64,000 bases of DNA from Iris pallida. Taxonomy: Eukaryota; Streptophyta; Magnoliopsida; Asparagales; Iridaceae. Made by a program: the position numbers and the translations under genes. Location: the NCBI GenBank assembly GCA_029216955.1, contig JANAVB010044018.1, positions 1,066,621-1,130,620 of the forward strand. Reading direction: 5' to 3'. Of this stretch, positions 44,561 through 57,540 are shown one piece after another (within the stretch, counting starts at the first letter, position 1; each line of letters begins with the position of its first letter). Below the pieces are notes generated by a model, which was not told the DNA's origin, made no database searches, and saw only the letters and a program-made list of their open reading frames with translations.

Positions 44561-44655
44561 CTAAACACAAACAAGGTCTCAATTTACTAAATAATCAAAC
44601 ATGATCAAACAAACACAAACAATAACCTACTTCTAATCCTATCTCTAATCTGTAC
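44561..44655 (-). other. 95 bp intron-like segment inside integrase
   Basis: On the minus strand the segment starts GTACAG and ends TTTGTGTTTAG, with a T-rich 3' half and several internal stops. Its length (95) is not a multiple of three, yet the coding frames on both sides agree when it is left out. The flanking coding (PLEFK before, VEDIVFLR after) matches the uninterrupted order of A1 at the same place. GT-AG ends, T-rich tract and exact placement suggest a spliceable intron; splicing has not been shown. Confidence 0.6.
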
Positions 44656-45500
44656 CTTAAACTCCAAAGGCCTCCGGTGGCTATCGGCCCAATGCCGATG
44701 TCTGTCCTGCGGTACGCAAAGTTTGTCCCTGATGAACTTTACCTTCTCGGCTGCGTCAACAACCATCTCAGGTCCCAATAAAGCTCGCTCACCAACATCA
44801 TCCCAAGATAAGGGTCTACGACACCTACGCCCGTACAGCGCCTCGAAAGGTGACATCTCAATGCTGGCCTAAAAACTGTTGTTGTAAGCAAACTCCACCA
44901 AATACAGGTGATCCTTCCAGGATCCTCCAAAATCCAAGATGCACGTCCGCAGCATGTCCTCGAGCATTTGAATAGTCCTTTCTGACTGTCCGTCCATCTG
45001 AGGGTGGTATGTAGTACTAAACTTAAGCTGAGTGCCCAAACTAGTCTGTAGACTCCACTAGAAATTGAAAGTAAAGCGACTATCCCAATCCGAGACAAAG
45101 CTGGCCGGAACTCCATGAATCCTGACAATCTGCCGTATGTACATCTCTGCAAGCCTCTCAGTAGACGTACCCACTTTAAATGGCAAAAAGTTGGCCAATT
45201 TTGTCAACCTGTCTTCGATAACCCAAATTGCGTCTTTCCCTTCTGGTGTATGCGGTAATCCAGATACAAAATCCATCGTGATATGCTCCCACTTCCACTT
45301 TGGAATGGGCAATGGTTGCAACAAACCTCCTGGCCTCTGTCTCTCTGCCTTGACCTACTGACAGACCAAACACCTGGCTACGAAGCGAGCTACCTCACGT
45401 TTCATTCCATACAACCAGACGTGCTCCCTGAGATCCCTGTACATCTTGTTGGCACCAGGATGTATAGAGTACTGAGATCAGTGAGCCTCCTGCATGACCT
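44656..45500 (-). pseudogene. Element C integrase: zinc finger and catalytic core
   Basis: From right to left: an HHCC region (EAH, IHPGANKMYRDLR, ARCLVCQ), PLPIPKWKWEHITMDFVSGL, IWVIEDRLTKLANF (first Asp), SFVSDWDSRFT (second Asp; Arg of the usual DRD is Trp), YHPQMDGQSERTIQMLEDM (catalytic Glu; Thr of QTDG is Met), and FEALYGRRCRRPLSW. Stops occur near 45487 in the finger, 45357 after VCQ, 45058 and 44872. The D,D,E residues are all still present. Compared with A1 this shows the normal arrangement of the finger-core junction. Confidence 0.85.
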
Positions 45501-45887
45501 GCTCCCTAAGCTCTCCACTGGGTACACACAGCCTGGAACCGTGCCTCAAAGGACCATCCTCTGTAAGAGTAAACTCACCATCCACCAGCCTTGTTCGAAC
45601 CTGCTATCGGATACACCGCAAAGCAACATCCTCAAACTGCGTCGACTTGATCCTCTCTATCAAGTCCGACTGAATCTGAAGGCCCCACATCTGTATCTGA
45701 ACTCCTGGCACAATCACCTCAATCCCCAGTCTCTCCAAATCTGCTAGCAAATGATGGTCCATAGTCAAACACATGGCAGTCGGATACCTACTCAAGGCAT
45801 CGGCAACCACGTTGGCCTTCCCTGGGTGATACTGTAGTGAGATATCGAAGTCCTTCATCAGCTCCAACCCCCTGTGCTGCCTCATGT
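45501..45887 (-). pseudogene. Element C RNase H C-terminus and connection
   Basis: The minus strand reads [18 protein letters not shown] then [17 protein letters not shown], the RNase H C-terminal motif, and a variable linker to integrase ([12 protein letters not shown]). A stop lies near 45603. The right edge at 45887 is the CATGT target site of solo LTR C2; the N-terminal part of RNase H is on the far side (50457 onward). Confidence 0.82.
45883..45887. repeat. Target site duplication CATGT of solo LTR C2
   Basis: CATGT at 45883-45887 and at 50452-50456 flank C2 exactly. The RNase H coding sequence continues across them when the insert is ignored. Confidence 0.92.
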
Positions 45888-48800
45888 TGTCACGACCCGC
45901 ACCCACTGTGAGGGTACAATTACGTAACAGCGCTCAGCCTATGCCGCAGTATCGGCGGTAGAACGTTGTTCTAGGTCACTATCTAAACAACAACTCACGC
46001 AGTATATAGTGTACTTGTCAAAATCTCAACTCTGAAAGGAGGACAAGTATAGATATAATGAAATCTCAATCACAGTCTAAGCACGATATGATAACACAGA
46101 AGCTTATAACTAAGACTAAATAATAACAACAAAACCAAATACTAAATAGTAATAATCTCAAATAATCACGAACAAAACATATCTCAACTTAATACAATTC
46201 AAGTTCTAAAAAATGCAACTAAACCAAGTCAACTAGCTAATCTCCTGATCACTCTGAGTGTCGAGGCCAAAGGTATCTAAAACATCTCCTGGTCCATAGT
46301 AAGTAGGACAAGTGTCCTCAGGGCAATCATCTGTAAATTTTCAACAGGTCCAGTCAGGACAAGAACGAGTACAACTTATCTAGAAAACCCAAGTAATTGA
46401 CATAGAACTATAAAGCAGTTATAGACAGTTTTATTGATGAACATGGTCGTTTATATTCAGGTGATGGTATAGAGAAACAGTTAAGATACAAGGAAAGTAA
46501 GGTAACCAAACAAGAGAAGAATCATGGCAATGAAGACTGTAAAAATAAAATTCTAATTGAACTAGAGTAACATGATAATTCCAGACAGTAAATGTAAAAT
46601 AAGTATAAATCCTATGTAAATCTAGTACGGGACGAATCTAATACAAGATGAATCCAGTACAAGAAGATTCTAGTTAGTGATCAAGAATCCAGGTGGGACC
46701 AGCTATATTCTAACAGTATGTTTTAAAATACCGAGATCGACATGTAAACGGCTGTAGGTATCAGGCACATCACTCACTGATCAGGTGAGAGATGGCTATG
46801 CTTCCAGTAGATTCCAGTTGGGAGATTCCAGAATTGGGGTATGTCTACATGTCTTACTCAATATTTTCCCGCCCCGCAATACAAGTGAATCCAGAATTCA
46901 ATACGAAAATCGAGATGAGTCCAGCCAAACATGACGATACTAGCAATGATTCCAGAATGATTTCAGTAATAGAGGCCAGACAATATGGTATGTGTGTCAC
47001 ACATATAAATCCAGAAATATCCATACGTATTGTAATAGAGAATCACATAAAACTAACTAGAACTGAAGTACAGTAATTGACAAATAAATGAGAAAACTAT
47101 TAGAGAATGTACTAGCCTGATACCCTGTACAACTGATGAAAATAGATATCTGTACTGGAGTCACAATGTCCTAAACAGAGTAATATAGGTCGTAATATGT
47201 AAAATACAAGAAAAATGAAAGACACAATACAGTCTACATGATTTTTAGGTCAAACTAGGTCCAAGTCAAACTTTGGTCAACATTGGTCAACACTCTAGGC
47301 CACTAGGTCAACACTAGGCCTAAACCACAATCACAAAGTCTAATAGAATTCTATACTAGGCTAACAACCTAGGGAAACCTAATACTAGCTATAGGCTAGA
47401 AATCCTATAGGCCTAAGTACTAAACCCAAGCCTATAGGCTAAACTAAAACTCAAGCTAACACTATGGCCTACTACTACTCTACCTATAGCCTAAACCAAG
47501 CCACAAGCCTAAGCCACTAGTCTAACAGGAACACTAACATTCCCACAAAACCAACAACATCACAGTCTACCTATACCAAGATAGCCTACTAACTAACCCT
47601 CAATTTTAACACTCACTCAAGGACACTCAAACCTCACCTAGACACACACTCACAAGTCACACACTTACTCACTAACTAACTCATTCCTATATGATACCCT
47701 AGTCTAATCTAACTTAATAACACCTGGTTCACCCTCATATTCAAAATTTAATATACTTGCACTTATACACTATCTCCCAAACACTAAGATACACACTCTA
47801 TTGCATGACACAAAGTTAAGTGCACACTCACTCACTCAAGCTTGCTAACTCTACACACTCACCCAAAACCTCAAATGCAGGTTCAAACAGATCGTTTCCC
47901 TGCAGGTCATCCTCCATAGTAGCTACTGCTACTAAACAGCAATTTAGGCAGCAGGTTGCTGCCACTGCTGCTAATGCATGCCCCTTTGCTTGCTACTGCT
48001 GCTACCAATGCATGGCAAGCAAAGTAAAGCCTAAACTCTAACACTCCCTTTAACCCATGGCCTATGCCAAACCCCAAGGCCACTGCTGTAATTCATCTGC
48101 TGCAAATGGCAACAGCTCAGCAAAGCAATGCATGCCAAGTGCAAAACATTACCAAGGGCTCCACTCCCTACCTACTAATTGAATACAACTATTAACACTA
48201 ACCTCTAACTCCTTTAACTGATACTCCCAACCTCTGAACTACAACCCCTAAGCCTAACCCATGTTCAGACCCTCACATAAATACCCAAATTACTTATACA
48301 TACCCAAGCTTCAAACTGGAACCCAAACATACAAAACCAAAGTGTCATAGTGTGTTAAAGTATCAGAATATGGTGAAGTGTCAATACAGCATCAATATAT
48401 CAGAATATGGTTTGTCCAGACAAAGGATATATGCATGCAGTAGATGTGACGAGTGAATGTGTGAATGAGTGTCCATGAATCAAGAGTATCAGAACATGTA
48501 AAACTTGAATATGTGAAACCTACATATTTGAACCCGAATCAAGCATCACAGGAAAATTGGAAAGGGGTGGTCGAGTGTGTGCTTACAAAATAAGAATTTG
48601 TTCAACATGTGCTCGAACCCAATTTACAACACAAACATGAATCCCATTGATTTCCAATGTGTAAACATTATTATTAGGCATCAATACACATTAACATAAT
48701 ATCCAATTATATTTAATCATATCTCAGGAAACATATTCAAATCTCAAATTAAACTCAAAACTGGAAAAATGTAAAAACAGTGTAATCATAAGAACCTCCA

Positions 48801-50451
48801 TTAAAAACCCAAATCTATGAAACAACATGAAATAAATTTGGGAAACCAAGTGTACAGTGGTTGTGCTTAACCCTACGTGTCCTAAGGAAGCCAACGTGAC
48901 CAATAAAACAGGACACAAAGTGCCCAAAATCCAAAATGAAACAGTATCAGAAAATAGGCACAAACTGGCCTCGTGCAGCGAGGACACGGCCTCGTGAATG
49001 CGACACAGGGCACGACATGACTCGTGCTCGTGCCCACGTGTTCGCCACACATAGGGATACATACCTATGCCCCTGCACCGTGTTCCAGTGTCATCATGTC
49101 CAAATTATACCTCTATATCAGGACACATTTTTATGTGTGTGCAGTGACAGTGTGGGTCAGTACGAGGGGGATAACTCCTCAAATACTCCACCAACCCACC
49201 CCAAATTTTAGGAGGATGGTAACAGAGGTTGCCCCTCATGTCCACCAAAAATTGTGTCACGAGAGGCCGTGTCGTGTCCTGTGTCAAGCCCGAACAGCAG
49301 GGGACTGCACGGACACAGTACGGTGCCTCCTACATGGGGTACGTGTCCATTTTGGACACAAAAATCCCCAAAAATCAGGCTCATTCCTCTCGAATATTGT
49401 TATACACATAATAATCTACATTTTTGTTCAATTAGAATTTAAAATTAACAAAATTCATTTCTATGTGGCATTTTAACAAACACATGCACATACACATTGA
49501 CACGTGTCCGATACGGACACCAAACGGACACGGTTTCCTACCAAACTTGAGGGACAGCTAGGGGATACCTAGATCTGGGCTAGGATGCAAAGAAATCATA
49601 AAATAACACAATTTTAGGGGTTTTACCTATAGGTGTCCAATGGCAAGAAAAGTCTCAAAATAGAGTGTTCCTCCTTGCTATCTCAAATCCCCAAATTGTT
49701 CAAAAGCTGGGATTACTCTCCATAAATAGAAAATAGAGGAGTATTAGACTCTAATGCAAGAAATTAGAGTCAAAAAGAAATTACAATGGAAAAACTATGG
49801 ATTGGGGAAGAATGGCCATACCTTTCTTTTCAAAAGTGTTGATTCAATACAAAAGAGGCAAGAACCAATGGAAGAGATATTATATAGGGTTGGAATCCCT
49901 ATGTGGCTGGTCATGAAGGAATAAAATTAGGGTTAGGGTTATGACTAATGGGCTTGGGCCAAGTTTCAATGGTAAATGAATCACTCCTTAAGTCAAAAGC
50001 CTATGAACCTAATTATTTATTCTCTACATGAAACTTGATTCTAAATGACTTAACTTGGGTTGACTTAAGTTAGACTAGGGTCCCACCATGCTATTCAAGT
50101 CACCATAGCTAGAGTCAACGTCTAGGTTAGTCTCTTAAGTCACAACTAGTCAAAGTCAAAATTAACAATCACTAATGCAATAATTAATCAAATAATTCTA
50201 ATAAGTCAAAATGACCAAAATACCCCTAGGCTAGAAATGATAAATAAATATCCCAATCACATGGTTAGGCTCTAGGTCAGACAGTCTCTAGGTTTCACTA
50301 GCAGCACATCAAAATCACAAGCCATGGTTTCTAAATAGTTTTAAAATGATTAAAAATCACCAAAAATTATAATGTGATATAAATATCAAAAAGTAACAAT
50401 TATAATTACAAAAGTTCAAAATTACCCTCATTTGGAAAACTGGGTGTTACA
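45888..50451 (-). mobile_element. C2: solo LTR of family C (4564 bp)
   Basis: On the plus strand it begins TGTCACGACCCGCACCC and ends AAAACTGGGTGTTACA. It is homologous to C1 and C3 along most of its length but more divergent (for example GTGAGGGTACAATTACG near the start), so it represents another subfamily. It contains a CTGCTG/GCATGC-rich part (47880-48140), a GTGTC/GACAC-rich leader (48850-49540) and an altered TATA box (49879-49886). No internal genes are present. It is inserted in the pol of its own family. Confidence 0.9.
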
Positions 50452-50456
50452 CATGT

Positions 50457-51687
50457 TGAGGTTCTTCTGTGTAAACACATACTTTAAGCTCTTATGATCT
50501 GTGAAGATCTCCATCCTCTCTCCATATAAGTAGTGTTTTCATAACTTCAAAGCAAAAATCACTACTGCCAACTCCAAGTCGTGGGTAGGGTAGTTCTTCT
50601 CATGGGGACATAGCTGCCTGGAAGCATAGGCAATCACCTTCCCATGCTGCTGTAAGATACACCCCAAACCCTTCCCCGAGGCATCACTGTAGATAGTGAA
50701 CCCTCCTGATCCTGATGGCAAAGTCAGAATTGGAGCTGTCGTCAGCCGCTTCTTTAACTCATCAAAAGTGACTTGACACTCCTCTAACCAAACAAACTCT
50801 GTATCCTTCCAGGTCAGCCTAGTCAACGGCTCTGCAATTCCGGTGAAATCCTACATGAACCTCCTGTAATAGCCTGCCAGTCCCAAGAAGCTCCTGATCT
50901 CTGCTACTGAACTCGATGCCGACCAAGCCTCAACTGTCGTGATCTTCTTCGGGTCCACTGAGACCCCATCTCCAGTCACCACATGACCCAAGAAGTCAAC
51001 TATACCCAGAAAAAACTCGTACTTTGAAAGCTTGCCATAAAGCTCCTCCCTCCCGAGTGTCTCCAGAACTACTCTTAAGTGCTCCTCATGCTCCTCCTCA
51101 GTCTTCAAATACACCAGGATATCATCGATGAACACCACCATGAACTTATCCAAGTATCGGTGGAACACCTTGTTCATCAAGTTCATAAATACCGCCGGGG
51201 CGTTGGTCAGCCTAAACGATATAATCAAGAACTCAAACTGACCATACCGCGTCCTGAATGCGGTCTTTGGGATATCCTCCTTCTTCACCTTTACCTGATG
51301 ATAACCTGACCTCAGATCAATCTTCGAGAAAACCTGAGCTCCGCTCAACTGATCAAAGAGGTCATCAATCCGTGGCAGTGGGTATCTGTTCTTGATCGTG
51401 AGGTTGTTTAGTGCCCTGTAGTCGATACACATCCGTATCGACCAATCTTTCTTGGGTACAAAGAGTATCGGAGCACCCGAAGGTGAAGAACTCACTCGGA
51501 TGAAGCCCTTATCCTGCAGCTCATCCACCTTCTTCTTCAGTTCCACCAACTCACTGTTGTTCACTCGATAGACATGCTGAGAAATCGATTCCGCATCGGG
51601 AACCAAGCCTATCGAGAACTCAACATCCCTATCCGGTGGAAGCCCTGGCAACTCCTCCGGGAAGACGTCCATGAACTCTACAATCAA
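50457..51687 (-). pseudogene. Element C reverse transcriptase and RNase H N-terminus
   Basis: The main frame 50851-51687 is a nearly complete [81 protein letters not shown] (catalytic FIDD intact) and [13 protein letters not shown] stop at about 50849 separates it from RNase H (50539-50850) with [16 protein letters not shown] (catalytic Asp), [13 protein letters not shown], then another stop and [19 protein letters not shown] up to the C2 insertion. In a live element it copies genomic RNA in the particle. Only two stops over about 400 codons indicate a moderately young copy. Confidence 0.9.
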
Positions 51688-52151
51688 GGATATGGAACCG
51701 CCTGCTCCTCGACTGAAACTCCGCAGAAAAGCTCGCTGCTTTGCTCCGTCTGCCGTCGGGTGAACTCGAACACTGGCTCTCCTGGCGCTCCGAACAGAAC
51801 TCTACCCTGACGGCAATCTATGCTGGCGTGGTACCTGCTCAACCAATCCATACCTAATACGATATCGTAGTTCGGTAGTAGCATTACGAGCAGACTCACC
51901 TCCAACTCTCGACCTCCCAAAATAACACTCCGCCCTCTGTAAACATCACTCACGAGGATAATACCACTCCCGGTCGTGATCTTGCAGATCCTAGACAATG
52001 GTTCAGATACTAGACAGTGTCTAACAGCAAATGATATAGACACAAAACTGTAGGAAGCCCCAGAATCAAATAAGGCAAAAGCTGGAATGGAGTCGAGTAG
52101 AACAGAACCTGTGATCAGCTCCCCAATAGCCTCTGCATTCTCAGCTGTCAT
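51688..52151 (-). pseudogene. Element C aspartic protease
   Basis: The frame starting MTAENAEAIGELITGSVLL contains FALFDSGASYSFVS with the catalytic D-S-G, and LPNYDIVLGMDWLSRYHA, the conserved C-terminal motif. It ends in [14 protein letters not shown] and a stop; a one-base frame change near 51690 separates it from RT. Upstream it runs on from the gag linker. It is the best preserved protease in the window and contrasts with the D-M-G of element D. Confidence 0.88.
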
Positions 52152-53464
52152 GGCGAAAGCTTGCCCCTGCTGGCCTTTCTTGGCCTGCTGCTGGTGCTGT
52201 ACGAACTGCTGCTGCTGAGTCGGCAGCGGTCACTTCTGCTGAACTACTGGGGCTCTGGCCCCCGCTCCATGAGCTGCTCGTCCCGAAGATAGAGGGCACT
52301 CCCTCAACTGGTGCTCTGCCGAACCACAGAGTTGGCACCTCCCAATCCTCTTTCTGTAGTCATTCTACACATGCCCTAGATTTTTGTAGAAACCACAACT
52401 GACAGGCTGCTGCCTAGGTGTCTGCGGCTGAACCCTCGGCTGCTACTGCACCTGCTGGAAAGGTGTACGGCCCTGACCCTAGAACTTTCTCTGCTGGTGC
52501 TGCTGCTGAAAGTGTGGCCTTTTGGTCGGTCCTCCGCTACCACTAGCTCCCTGGGTGTCTCGCCCCCTCTTGAGCCTCAGCTCAAGATCATCCTCTGCTG
52601 TTAAGGCACCCACCAAGATCTCCTCAAAAGTGGCACTACGGGCACTCTTGGTATAGGACTTCACCTCCTTGACCAGTCCCTTCCTGAACCTCCGGGCCTT
52701 CGTCGCCTCGGATAACCCTTCGACAAACCTGCCCAGATGGCAGAACTCCCCAGCATACTCCTCGATAGACTGACTGCCATGTACTAAAGCCTCAAACTGA
52801 GTCTCGAGGGCACCAAGCGCTGCGTCTGGGAAAAACTTCTCCTTAAACAGGTTCTTGAAGGCTGTCCAAGTCTGCCCATTCGTACCAACCCTCGGGTCGG
52901 TCTGGTACCAGGTACGGGCCAAATCCTGTATCATACTGGTCGCCGCCTCGATTTGAAGCCTCACTGGAATCTATGCCAGTCTAAAAATCTCCTTTATATG
53001 CTCAATCCACTCATCAGCATAAGAATGCCCTCTGTACCCCTGAAGTCCCTCGGGTGCATCTTCTGGAAGTCGTGGATGCCCTTCTCCCTCGGCAGATGCG
53101 GCTGCTGAACTGCCGTAGGCTGAGCTACTGCCCTCTCAACTATCGTCAGGACCAGGTCGATGCCCCGACTAAATTCTGCAGTCTGACGCTGCTGCTGGGC
53201 CTCTACGAACTGCTGAAAGAAAGTGAACAGCTGGAGTGCATCAACGGTCTTCGAAGGTGGCTGCTGCTGCTGGAGCATCTCTAGAATCACCAGACTCGGC
53301 CTGCGAACTGCTTGTGGAGGGGCTCCTCCGAATGCAGCTGAAATACCCACCCCAGCCGGCATGACTAGGGCTACAGTATTGGGGGAGGGCTGCTGAGGAC
53401 GAGAGGTGGCAGACCTCTCATCAGTGTCCCTCTGACCTGGGCGATGTAATCTAGTCTCGACCAT
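52152..53464 (-). pseudogene. Element C gag
   Basis: It starts MVETRLHRPGQRDTDERSAT at 53464. The N-terminal part is Gln/Pro-rich; the capsid part has DFQKMHPRDFRG, then, after a frame change near 53040 and a stop near 52966, TSMIQDLARTWYQ, FKEKFFPDAA and GEFCHLGRFVEGLS (Retrotrans_gag pattern). After a stop at about 52476 follow a Gln-rich linker and the knuckle CQLCGSAEHQLREC (CX2CX4HX4C). Particle assembly and RNA packaging are the known family roles. Confidence 0.85.
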
Positions 53465-53710
53465 CCTCGAGACAGATCAAACAAGAAAATAATTTCTAAG
53501 AATGAGTCGAAATAGCAAAGGAGGACAGTTTATATTCAAAGGAAGACAATAAGCAACAAATTTAGATAAAAGGAATATGATTAAGAGTTTTTCCTAATGT
53601 GATTGATTACCTTTAAAAATATTCTAATCCTACTACAGGCTGCAGTGATACTCTAGTTCGAATACCACTGCAATTCTAAATAGGACCTGCATGGGCCACC
53701 ACTAAAAACG
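53465..53710 (-). other. Element C leader between 5' LTR and gag
   Basis: It contains GACCTGCATGGGCCACCAC next to the LTR (about 53684-53702, shared with A1 at 10596-10614). A TGGTATTCGAAC motif (53656-53667, minus strand), similar to the TGGTAT-type primer site, lies about 44 bp from the LTR. No canonical TGGTATCAGAGC adjoins the LTR. Confidence 0.6.
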
Positions 53711-56700
53711 TGTCACGACCTGCACCCAGTGTAGGGGCACGAAAAGTGGTTACGTCCAGCCTACGCTGCAGTGTCGGCGGTAGAACGTTGTCCTAGGTCA
53801 CAATACATCTAACAATTATAAGGTACCTATTTAGTTATACTCTCCGAATGGAGGAATAATATAAAATACAACTCAATCACAGCTAAAGTAAAATGTACGA
53901 TAAGATAGATAGATAATCAACATAATCCACAGATAAAATACAGATAAGAGAGAGAACTAAATATCTAAATAAACAACTCCACAATATCCAGAAAAATAAA
54001 TCCCTAAATAAGTACAAGTGTATCCAACAAGACAGAATGATAAATAAGATACTGGTCTAGCTAACTAGCCTAGACTACTGAGGTAACATCCTCTGCAAGG
54101 GCTGGGTCCTCCTGAGAGTCCAGCTCACATGTGTCATCTAGGCCTGCTCCGTAATAAGTGGGATAGAACTCCTCAATATCATCTATAATATTTCAACAGG
54201 TCCAGTCAGGACAGGAGCGAGCACAGTACATCTCACACAGTTCATAATATGACAGGATATATATACAATAGAGTAAGATACATGAAATGCTGCAGAATAT
54301 ACATGAAGTAAAATAGAGAGAACGGTAATGTAAATAGATACTATAAGTAGAGAACTAACAGTGAACTAGTAATTTAGAGTACAAGATGAACATGTGAACG
54401 GCTTGAATTTGTACATGAGTAATCTAAGAGTTTGCACATGAGTATACTACTTTGGAATTGTTCACCTGACCATTTATACTCCCACGTACCCCAATCAATA
54501 CACAAGGATCCAGACAGGTTATGTTATTGCACATAATATCACATGAAGGCCTATAATAGGGTACACATAATTGTATAAATAGGGGCTCTGTGAACATGAG
54601 AGTACATGAATCACGAGAGTGCACATGAATGGTGAAAGCACCAGAGTACTTGATGAAAGTGAAATGCACATGACATACTGTAACCCGATGCTCCCGAGGG
54701 GGATAACATCTCATGAAGGGATCCATATAGTACCAATCCGTGTTAACAACGTGACAGCATCAAGTAAAGTAATCTAGAGCTTAAATGTAAATCCTATCAA
54801 GTATGAAACTATCAGAGAATGTACTCGCCAGATATCCTGAGTATCTGAATGAAATACTGCCTGAGGAGTGGTGTCTGGGTCCTATTCAGAATAGCATAAG
54901 TCACAACATATCCAAATTAGTAAAATAAACTGCTACGATGCATTCTACATGATGTTTGGGTCAATCTAGGCTAAAGTCAACCTTTGGTCAACTCTAGTCA
55001 ACTACTCTAGTCAAACTAGGTCAACTAGGTCAAACCTAACCCAACAAGTCTCACTAAGCCTAACTAGTCTATTCTAGCAAGCACATAACATTCACAAGTC
55101 ACACAAGCTAACATCACACAATTCTTATGTGTATACATTCCATATACACGGAGACTTGCACATTGAGATTCACATAGGCTATACTACATAGGCTATATGC
55201 CATATACACATATATAGGCATGCACACATATCCAATTTCCACATATATCTATACTAAAATTATATGGACAATATACATATATCTATATTACATTTTGACA
55301 ATGTGCATAGATATACATTACATATTACATTATTTACATACAGGATTATAGGTGCATTATATATACATATAGAGAGATGGAGGGACAATGCATATGTATG
55401 TGTGTGTGTCATGTGGGAGAGTGAGTGTGTATAGGTAGATTTCAGGAACAGTGAGCAGTAGTGTGTGTGTTTGTGCACACAACATAGGCTATAAGGTGTC
55501 CCAGGTTTGTGTGGCAGTCCACATAGGGTCTCATGTTTGTGTGTGTACATGAGTGTACAGTGCAACAGTGGATAGGTTGATAGATTTAACAATGCAAATG
55601 TGTGTGTCAATATATGTAGTGTGTTAACGGTGTACACATGTGTGTGGGTGTCAAGTGCTCTCAATTTCAGTGTGTAAGGGGGTGTGTGTGTGTGATAATT
55701 CAATGTGTGGGTGACAGATATCAGTGGTTCTCAGTTTTCAGTATAGTGTGTGTGTATGAATGGTATGGAAAACAGTGGTTAGGTTCTCAGTTTAGTTCAT
55801 GCGTGTGTGTGTATTATGTGTATGATACATGAGAAACCAAGCACACAAAATAGTCTACAGGTTACAGCCTACTGAAATTCGGAAACCCAATAATCCAATG
55901 TAAATCATGAATCCTATTGTGCTACTTAAACTCAGATGCAAATGGGGATCAACATAGCAATTCAACCACCAATAACTCAGTGAAACACATTAAGTCTCAG
56001 GAAAACAGTGTACTGAACAGTGCATAAATTCTCAGATTTTCAGCCCAATAGCATATTCGAAAACTAAAAAACTCATGCTAACCTAAACCCTAGTATTGAA
56101 GGTTAGACTCAGTTATGTAATTGTGAACCAGCATTCAATTTATCATTCAAAACAGTTGAACATACATTTTAAATTTCAGAAAAAATAATTGACAGTTAGG
56201 TTTCAAAAATTTAGGGGAATTAACAAATTCAAATTAAAAATGCAACTAATAATCAAATTAGAAGGTTAGTAATACATGTGTCATGTGAGAGTGTGTGTAG
56301 TTATGTTCTAGTGTCCAAGAACTGGACACAAACGTGTCCAAACAATCCCACACACACGAGCACCGAACAATGCACTAACAATGTCGTGCACGCGTGTCGA
56401 GTGAGCTAGGGACACATGTGTCCCACCAAGTGTGTCGTGGTCGTGCACATAGGTAGAGGGGGTCTACGGCTAGGGGTTGATCACCCTGAGATTTGTCCAC
56501 AATGAGTCTACGTGAGACACGAAGTCCGTGTCAGTAATCATAGGTCGGTTGTGGACTGTCAGTGCAAAACCCGTGCAGCTTCGATAACTCACAAATCACT
56601 TCATAAAACTTGATGAATTCCATAGGCCACCTGTCAGTCATCACCCCTACATGCCTATCAATTTTTTGTGCCATCTCGTGCTGTGTCCATGGAGAAATTG

Positions 56701-57540
56701 GAAACGGGTAGCAGGACACCCGACCGAGTCCTGTACAGTGAGTTCGTGTCCATTTTGGATACGGACACAGCTCGATATGAGCTCAGAGCTAGGGTTCTAG
56801 AATCCCCACATGTAGGGCTACGAGAATATGTAATTAGTTTAGCAAAATACGAAAATCCATTCCTTAGTGGCATTCTAACAAACACTTGTACATACACATT
56901 GACACGTGTCTGATACGGACACCAAATGGACACAATTTCTAACCAAATTTTAGGACCAGCTAGGGGACACCTAGATCTAGGGTAGGATGCAAATAAATCA
57001 GAATAATAACACAATTTAAAGGGTTTTACCTATAGTATGTCCAATAGCAAGAAAAGCCCAAAATAGAGTGATCCTCCTTGCTAGCTCAAATCCCCAAATT
57101 GTTCAAAAGCTGGGATTTCTCTCCATAATCAGAAAATAGAGGAATATTAGACTCTAATACAAGAAACTAGAGTTAAAAAGGAATTAAAATAGAAAAGTTA
57201 TGGATTGGGGAAGAATGGCCATACCTTTCCTTTTCAAAAGTGTTGAATCAATACAAAAGAGGCAAGAACCAAAGGAAGAGAGACTTTATAGGGGGGAAGC
57301 CCTAGGAGGCCGACCTAATGAGTGGGAATTAGGGTTAGGGTTTTACTAGTGGGCTTTAGGCCAAGTTGCATTGGTCTTGGAAATCAATTCACAAGTCTAA
57401 AGCCTATGAACCTAATCATTAATTCTCCTATTTGAAACTTGATTCTAAGTGACCTAACTTAGGTTGACTTAAGTTAGACTAGGGTCTCACCATGCTAATC
57501 AAGTCACCATAGCTAGGGTCAACATCTAGGTTAGTCTCTT
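53711..57540 (-). mobile_element. LTR C3: 5' LTR of element C, outer end missing
   Basis: It begins TGTCACGACCTGCACCC at the inner edge and aligns with C1 across its length, carrying about 970 bp that C1 lacks (53945-54918). It has the TG-rich region (55380-55830), the GTGTC/GACAC-rich leader (56280-56960) and the TATA box (57284-57290). Alignment with C1/C2 stops at TTAGTCTCTT (57540); the last 300-500 bp of U3 are missing or lie beyond another insertion. Confidence 0.85.
57284..57290 (-). promoter_or_regulatory. TATA box of the element C 5' LTR
   Basis: The minus strand reads CCCCCCTATAAAGTCTCTC; it would drive genomic RNA of element C. The uninterrupted target site of element B (GGAAGCCCTAGG) lies 6-15 bp from it. 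Confidence 0.68.

Noticed and set aside
53054..53284. Plus-strand frames opposite gag and pol of element C (also 51574-51810, 51079-51309)
   Set aside because: Antisense shadows of the well-supported minus-strand gag-pol.
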